Both the position numbers and the translations under genes were made by a program. The notes beneath the pieces were generated by a model. That model saw nothing but the letters and a program-made list of their open reading frames with translations. It did no database searches and had not been told where the DNA came from. Source: Neorhizobium alkalisoli (GTDB taxonomy: Bacteria > Pseudomonadota > Alphaproteobacteria > Rhizobiales > Rhizobiaceae). Taken from it: a stretch of 64,000 nt of DNA. The stretch lies in assembly GCF_007829835.1 (NCBI RefSeq), contig NZ_VIWP01000002.1, positions 620,001-684,000 on the forward strand, in the 5' to 3' direction. Positions 60,442 through 64,000 of the stretch are shown piece after piece (position 1 is the stretch's first letter; the number at the start of each line of letters is the position of its first letter).

Positions 60442-60661
60442 TCTCTCTCCTCGGGGTTTTGACGTTCACGTCAAGGTAATATCGCATGTCGGTCATACAG
60501 CCAGTTTTGGCGAATGCCAACAGTCGCTCACAGTTGGCATGATCGATGCGCCGCTTCAACCACTGCCCGGCGCGACGGACACGATCAGGCTGCTACAGGA
60601 GGCCGCAGGCTGCGGCTTTCTCTATCACATCTTTGACAACAGGGCTGTGGCACAAGAGGCC

Positions 60662-61690
60662 TCAAGCCTGGTCGGAAGCTTCTCCGACCGTATCGGCCAT
60701 GTAGGCGCCTCGCTCTCCCATCGGCTGCGGCCGGCCGGTGGTGGAATCGATGGCCGTCTGGTGCTCCAGTTCGGCATTGATCTCGGCGCCGGCGATCACG
60801 ATGATGACGGAAATCCAGGTCCAGACCATAAAGCCGATCAGCGCGCCGAGCGTGCCATAGGTGGCGTTATAATTGGCGATGTTGGAGAGATAGAAGGAAA
60901 CGCCGAGCGAGGCGGCGAACCAGAATATGGTGGCAAAACCGGCGCCCCAGGTGAGCCAGCGCAGTTTTGCCGGCTCGCGGCTCGGGCCAAATCGATAGAG
61001 CGCCATGATGCCGCCGGCGACAAAGAGCATCATGATCGGCCAGCGGGCGATGCGGATGATCAGTTCTGCCCAGCGGTCGAGCCAGAGATAGGAAAGCACG
61101 GCCGGCACGATGCCCATGGCGACGAGAATGACGATAGCGAGGAACAGGGCGCCGAGCGTGAAGACGAGCGAAATCAGATTGAGGCGAATGATGCTGCGCT
61201 TTTCCTGCTCGGCATAAGCGACGTTCATCGCCTCGAACAGCGCCTTCATGCCATTGTTGGCGCTCCACAGCGCCAGCGCGAGACCGCCGATCAGGCCGAT
61301 GGAAAGAGTGGAGCCGCGTTCGGAGGCAAGGGCTGCGACCTGATCGAGGAAGATTTTCAGGCCATCTGCGGGCATGACCGTGCTGAGGAAAGAGATCCGA
61401 TCGACGATCGCGGCGGGATCGGAGACGAAACCGTAGATCGAAACGAGCGCGCTTGCGGCGGGAAACAGGGCGAGAAGCAGGTAATAGGTGACGCCGGCGG
61501 CGATCAGGGTGATGCGGTCTTCGGTGAGCGCGGCAAAGACGCGCCAGAAGACGTCCTTCAGGCCACGGGCGGGGATTTCTTCCGGGCCGGTCGCTTCGCG
61601 GCCCCTGTCCTTCGCATGAATATCCTTGGCATGAATGTCTGCGGCACCGAGATCTGCGGAATAGGCGTTGCTCATATGATCGATGGCCAT
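60662..61690 (-). CDS. YihY/UPF0761-family inner membrane protein
   Basis: 342 residues: a cytoplasmic N-terminus, then six membrane segments typical of the YihY (ex-RNase BN) family: AAGVTYYLLLALFPAASALVSIYG, GGLALALWSANNGMKALFEAMNVAYAE, and the C-terminal LGALIGFMVWTWISVIIVIAGAEINAELEHQ. Function unknown, perhaps envelope related. Start chosen at 61690 because GGAAGGGG lies six bases upstream. Divergent from the HerA-like gene. Confidence 0.9.
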   Translation of the reverse strand: MAIDHMSNAYSADLGAADIHAKDIHAKDRGREATGPEEIPARGLKDVFWRVFAALTEDRITLIAAGVTYYLLLALFPAASALVSIYGFVSDPAAIVDRISFLSTVMPADGLKIFLDQVAALASERGSTLSIGLIGGLALALWSANNGMKALFEAMNVAYAEQEKRSIIRLNLISLVFTLGALFLAIVILVAMGIVPAVLSYLWLDRWAELIIRIARWPIMMLFVAGGIMALYRFGPSREPAKLRWLTWGAGFATIFWFAASLGVSFYLSNIANYNATYGTLGALIGFMVWTWISVIIVIAGAEINAELEHQTAIDSTTGRPQPMGERGAYMADTVGEASDQA

Positions 61691-61831
61691 GGCCGCCCCT
61701 TCCCTCTCGTCGAACCGCGTCAGCAGTATGCGGCCTAAACCTTGCCTGCGACATCGCACAGCCGTTGCCGGGTTGTTCAGCTCATCCTATAAAGCTTTTC
61801 AAAACAACGCGCCGAGGGAGTGCATAGTTGC

Positions 61832-63409
61832 ATGGACGAGACCGGAAAAATCTTCGTTGGCGGCAGCCGCAAGCCTGACGACACGCTCAACAAGGCCGAA
61901 TATCTCGACCTGAAGTTCGGCAACCGCCACGGGCTCGTCACCGGTGCCACCGGCACTGGCAAAACGGTGACGCTACAGGTTCTGGCGGAAGGTTTTTCGC
62001 GGGCCGGCGTGCCGGTCTTCGCGGCCGATATCAAGGGTGACCTTTCCGGCGTCGCGGCCAAGGGCGTGGAAAAGGACTTTTTGCTGAAACGCGCCGAAGA
62101 GATCGGGCTGCAGGATTACGAATTCGAACAGTTTCCGGTGATCTTCTGGGATCTGTTCGGTGAAAAGGGCCATCGTGTGCGCACCACGATCGCCGAAATG
62201 GGCCCGCTCCTGCTCGCCCGGCTGATGGATGCGTCGGAGCCGCAGGAAGGCGTGATCAACATCGCCTTCAAGCTCGCCGACAAGGCCGGCCTGCCGCTGC
62301 TCGACCTCAAGGATTTTACAGCACTTCTGAATTACATGGCCGACAATGCCTCGGAGCTTTCCAAGGAATTCGGGCTGATTTCCAAGGCTTCGGTCGGCTC
62401 GATCCAGCGCGCCATGCTGGTTCTGGAACAGCAGGGTGCCGAACACTTCTTTGGCGAACCGGCGCTGAAGATCACCGATATCATGCGGGTGAACCCGAAT
62501 TCGGGCTACGGCCAGATTTCCGTCCTCGCCGCCGACAAACTGATGATGAACCCGCGCCTTTACGGCACATTCCTGCTCTGGCTGCTTTCGGAACTGTTCG
62601 AGGAACTGCCGGAAGTGGGCGATCCGGAAAAGCCGAAACTCGTCTTCTTCTTCGACGAGGCCCATCTCCTGTTCGACGATGCGCCAAAAGTTCTGCTCGA
62701 GCGCATCGAACAGGTGGTGCGGCTGATCCGTTCAAAGGGCGTCGGCGTCTATTTCGTCACCCAGAACCCGCTCGATGTGCCGGAAACCGTGCTGGCCCAG
62801 CTCGGCAACCGCGTGCAGCACGCGCTGCGCGCCTACACGCCGCGTGAGCAGAAGGCGGTGAAGACGGCGGCCGATACGTTCCGCCCCAATCCGGATTTCG
62901 ATTGCGCGACCGCGATCACCCAGCTCGGCACCGGCGAAGCGCTGGTCTCGACGCTGGAAGCCAAGGGTGTGCCCTCCATGGTCGAACGTACGCTGATCCG
63001 CCCGCCAGCGGCGCGGATCGGGCCGCTCACCGATGCGGAGCGCCAGACAGTCATGGACAAGAGCCCGGTGCTCGGCGTCTATGACGAGGATATCGACCGC
63101 GAAAGCGCGTTTGAAATGCTCGCCGCCAAGGCCAAGCAGGTGTCGGATGCCGCAGCCCAGAAGCAGGCCAAGGACGAGCTCGACCCGGCCCAGCCGCAGG
63201 CTTCCGGCCCGACGATCGGCGGCTGGACGCTGCCCGGCTTCGGCACGAATGACGATGACGACCGCAAGGGCAATGGACGCTCCACCGGCCGCTCCGGCTA
63301 CCAGCGCGAGACGATCGTCGAAGCGGCGATGAAGAGCGTGGCCCGCACCGTTGCGACGCAGGTCGGTCAGGCGCTGGTGCGCGGCATTCTGGGGAGCCTG
63401 AAGCGGTAG
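61832..63409 (+). CDS. HerA-like ATPase (DUF853 family)
   Basis: 525 residues. Walker A in VTGATGTGKTVTLQ (near residue 35), Walker B in LVFFFDEAHLLFDD (near 275), sensor-like VYFVTQNPLDVPETVLAQLGNRVQHALRAYTP, and an Arg-finger-like helix. It belongs to the HerA/FtsK group of DNA-translocating ATPases and the rhizobial member is usually monocistronic. The ATG at 61832 is favoured; a GTG at 61820 is possible. C-terminal QxxQ-rich and glycine/serine-rich tail (about 440-500) is variable. Confidence 0.9.
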   Translation: MDETGKIFVGGSRKPDDTLNKAEYLDLKFGNRHGLVTGATGTGKTVTLQVLAEGFSRAGVPVFAADIKGDLSGVAAKGVEKDFLLKRAEEIGLQDYEFEQFPVIFWDLFGEKGHRVRTTIAEMGPLLLARLMDASEPQEGVINIAFKLADKAGLPLLDLKDFTALLNYMADNASELSKEFGLISKASVGSIQRAMLVLEQQGAEHFFGEPALKITDIMRVNPNSGYGQISVLAADKLMMNPRLYGTFLLWLLSELFEELPEVGDPEKPKLVFFFDEAHLLFDDAPKVLLERIEQVVRLIRSKGVGVYFVTQNPLDVPETVLAQLGNRVQHALRAYTPREQKAVKTAADTFRPNPDFDCATAITQLGTGEALVSTLEAKGVPSMVERTLIRPPAARIGPLTDAERQTVMDKSPVLGVYDEDIDRESAFEMLAAKAKQVSDAAAQKQAKDELDPAQPQASGPTIGGWTLPGFGTNDDDDRKGNGRSTGRSGYQRETIVEAAMKSVARTVATQVGQALVRGILGSLKR

Positions 63410-63437
63410 GCCGAGGCCTGCCGCGATCGGATACAGC

Positions 63438-63836
63438 ATGGCATATGAAATGATCTTTCGGCCGCTGATGGCAGCGGTCGTTTATGGGACCCTCTGTCTT
63501 GGCACGGCGACCCTTACCCAGGCCGCCGATGCCGCCCACGGCCAGCAGGTTTTCCGGCAATGCAGCGCCTGCCATTCGGCCGATACGGCGACCAACAAGG
63601 TCGGCCCGTCGCTCAAGGGCGTTGTCGGCCGGCATGCGGGCGCGGTGGCGGATTACAAATATTCGAAGGCACTGACCGACGCCGGCACCGGCGGAACGGT
63701 CTGGGACGACGCAACGCTCGGCGCCTTCCTTGCCAGCCCCCGCAAGGCGATGCCGGGAACGCGGATGAGCTTTTTCGGGCTGTCGAAACAGGCCGATATC
63801 GATGACGTCATCGAATATCTGAAGAGCAATCCGTGA
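63438..63836 (+). CDS. Soluble class I c-type cytochrome
   Basis: 132 residues: signal peptide (1-29, QAADA), haem motif QCSACHSAD (near residue 42), axial Met in PGTRMSFFGL. Resembles cytochrome c2/c550 type electron carriers of rhizobia. Needs the cycHJKL pathway. Followed by a RIME. Confidence 0.92.
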   Translation: MAYEMIFRPLMAAVVYGTLCLGTATLTQAADAAHGQQVFRQCSACHSADTATNKVGPSLKGVVGRHAGAVADYKYSKALTDAGTGGTVWDDATLGAFLASPRKAMPGTRMSFFGLSKQADIDDVIEYLKSNP

Positions 63837-63874
63837 GAGGGCAGACCTCTTTTCCTCACGGCACGCAAGGGTTT

Positions 63875-64000
63875 GCCCCTCACCCTAACCCTCTCCCCGT
63901 TCTGACGGGGAGAGGGGACGTGCCCCGTGTGATGTTGAAAGGTGGATTGAACCTGGCGACTTGCTCCCTTCTCCCCGCATGCGGGGAGAAGGTGGCGGCA
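63875..64000. repeat. RIME-type palindromic element, copy 6, inverted, cut by window edge
   Basis: Reads GCCCCTCACCCTAACC... from the left, so it is inverted relative to copies 1-5. Shows CTCTCCCCGTTCTGACGGGGA and the second hairpin CTTCTCCCCGCATGCGGGGAG, running off the window. Confidence 0.85.

Noticed and set aside
60514-60540. Inverted repeat ATGCCAAC/GTTGGCAT between the helical protein gene and YihY
   Set aside because: Arms are short (8 bases) with an 11-base gap, and it is not close to a start codon; too weak to list as an operator.
59927-61738. 603-codon plus-strand open frame opposite the YihY gene
   Set aside because: Reverse-strand shadow; the minus strand encodes clear YihY membrane segments with a good ribosome binding site.

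Overview
The window is chromosomal DNA of an alphaproteobacterium, almost certainly a member of the Rhizobiaceae (Rhizobium/Agrobacterium/Sinorhizobium relatives). The evidence is the order feuN-feuP-feuQ / lipoprotein / cycH-cycJ-cycK-cycL / degP / two-component pair / glnE, several copies of the palindromic rhizobial intergenic element (RIME), a perfect EcfG-type general-stress promoter, and a complete gene transfer agent (GTA) cluster of the Rhodobacter type. No tRNA, rRNA, CRISPR array, insertion sequence or integrase was found.

Layout. 1-14 kb: start of glnE, a GntP-family permease, a sensor kinase/response regulator pair, the periplasmic protease DegP, the four-gene cytochrome c maturation operon (cycHJKL), a small lipoprotein, and the FeuP/FeuQ two-component system with a small secreted protein that may be its modulator FeuN. 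13.9-32.3 kb: a GTA cluster on the minus strand, transcribed from about 32.3 kb: gp1 (small terminase), gp2 (large terminase), gp3 (portal), gp4 (protease), gp5 (capsid), gp6-gp8 (connector and tail terminator), gp9 (tail tube), gp10 and gp10.1, gp11 (short tape measure), gp12-gp15 (tail tip), and a holin-like gene. 32.5-64 kb: ordinary accessory and housekeeping genes, including SelO, an outer-membrane beta-barrel protein, cytochromes c and c', a LysE exporter with its WYL regulator, SodB, a diguanylate cyclase, a PhyH-type dioxygenase, an HxlR/SDR pair, an aminotransferase, Tam, ChaC, a GST, an MFS plus two aldo/keto reductases, LysR and TetR units, CorA, acylphosphatase, YihY and a HerA-like ATPase.

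The most interesting part is the GTA cluster. Every structural gene looks intact, yet the cluster is interrupted by elements that do not belong to a phage head-tail operon. These are: a plus-strand MFS gene between gp9 and gp8; a ParE/RHH toxin-antitoxin pair with a perfect operator between gp3 and gp4; a plus-strand small gene under a textbook EcfG promoter between gp3 and gp2; a repeat lying in the open frame of gp2; a RIME between gp6 and gp5; and, between gp15 and gp14, an independent plus-strand unit with its own promoter. That last unit is a multi-helix structured RNA carrying a 29-codon ORF. The operon leader itself carries a promoter and then an intrinsic terminator before gp1, so GTA transcription may be attenuated, or the leader may be a separate small RNA.

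How the genes fit together. CycHJKL assembles periplasmic c-type cytochromes, three of which are encoded here (34.97, 35.96 and 63.44 kb). DegP and the adjacent two-component pair point to envelope stress control, and FeuPQ to osmotic/envelope signalling. Several small regulators sit beside perfect inverted repeats that probably are their operators (WYL at 37.2 kb, LysR at 53.9 kb, TetR at 57.2-57.3 kb, RHH antitoxin at 28.1 kb). Functional names come from recognising protein motifs and gene order by eye; no database search was run.
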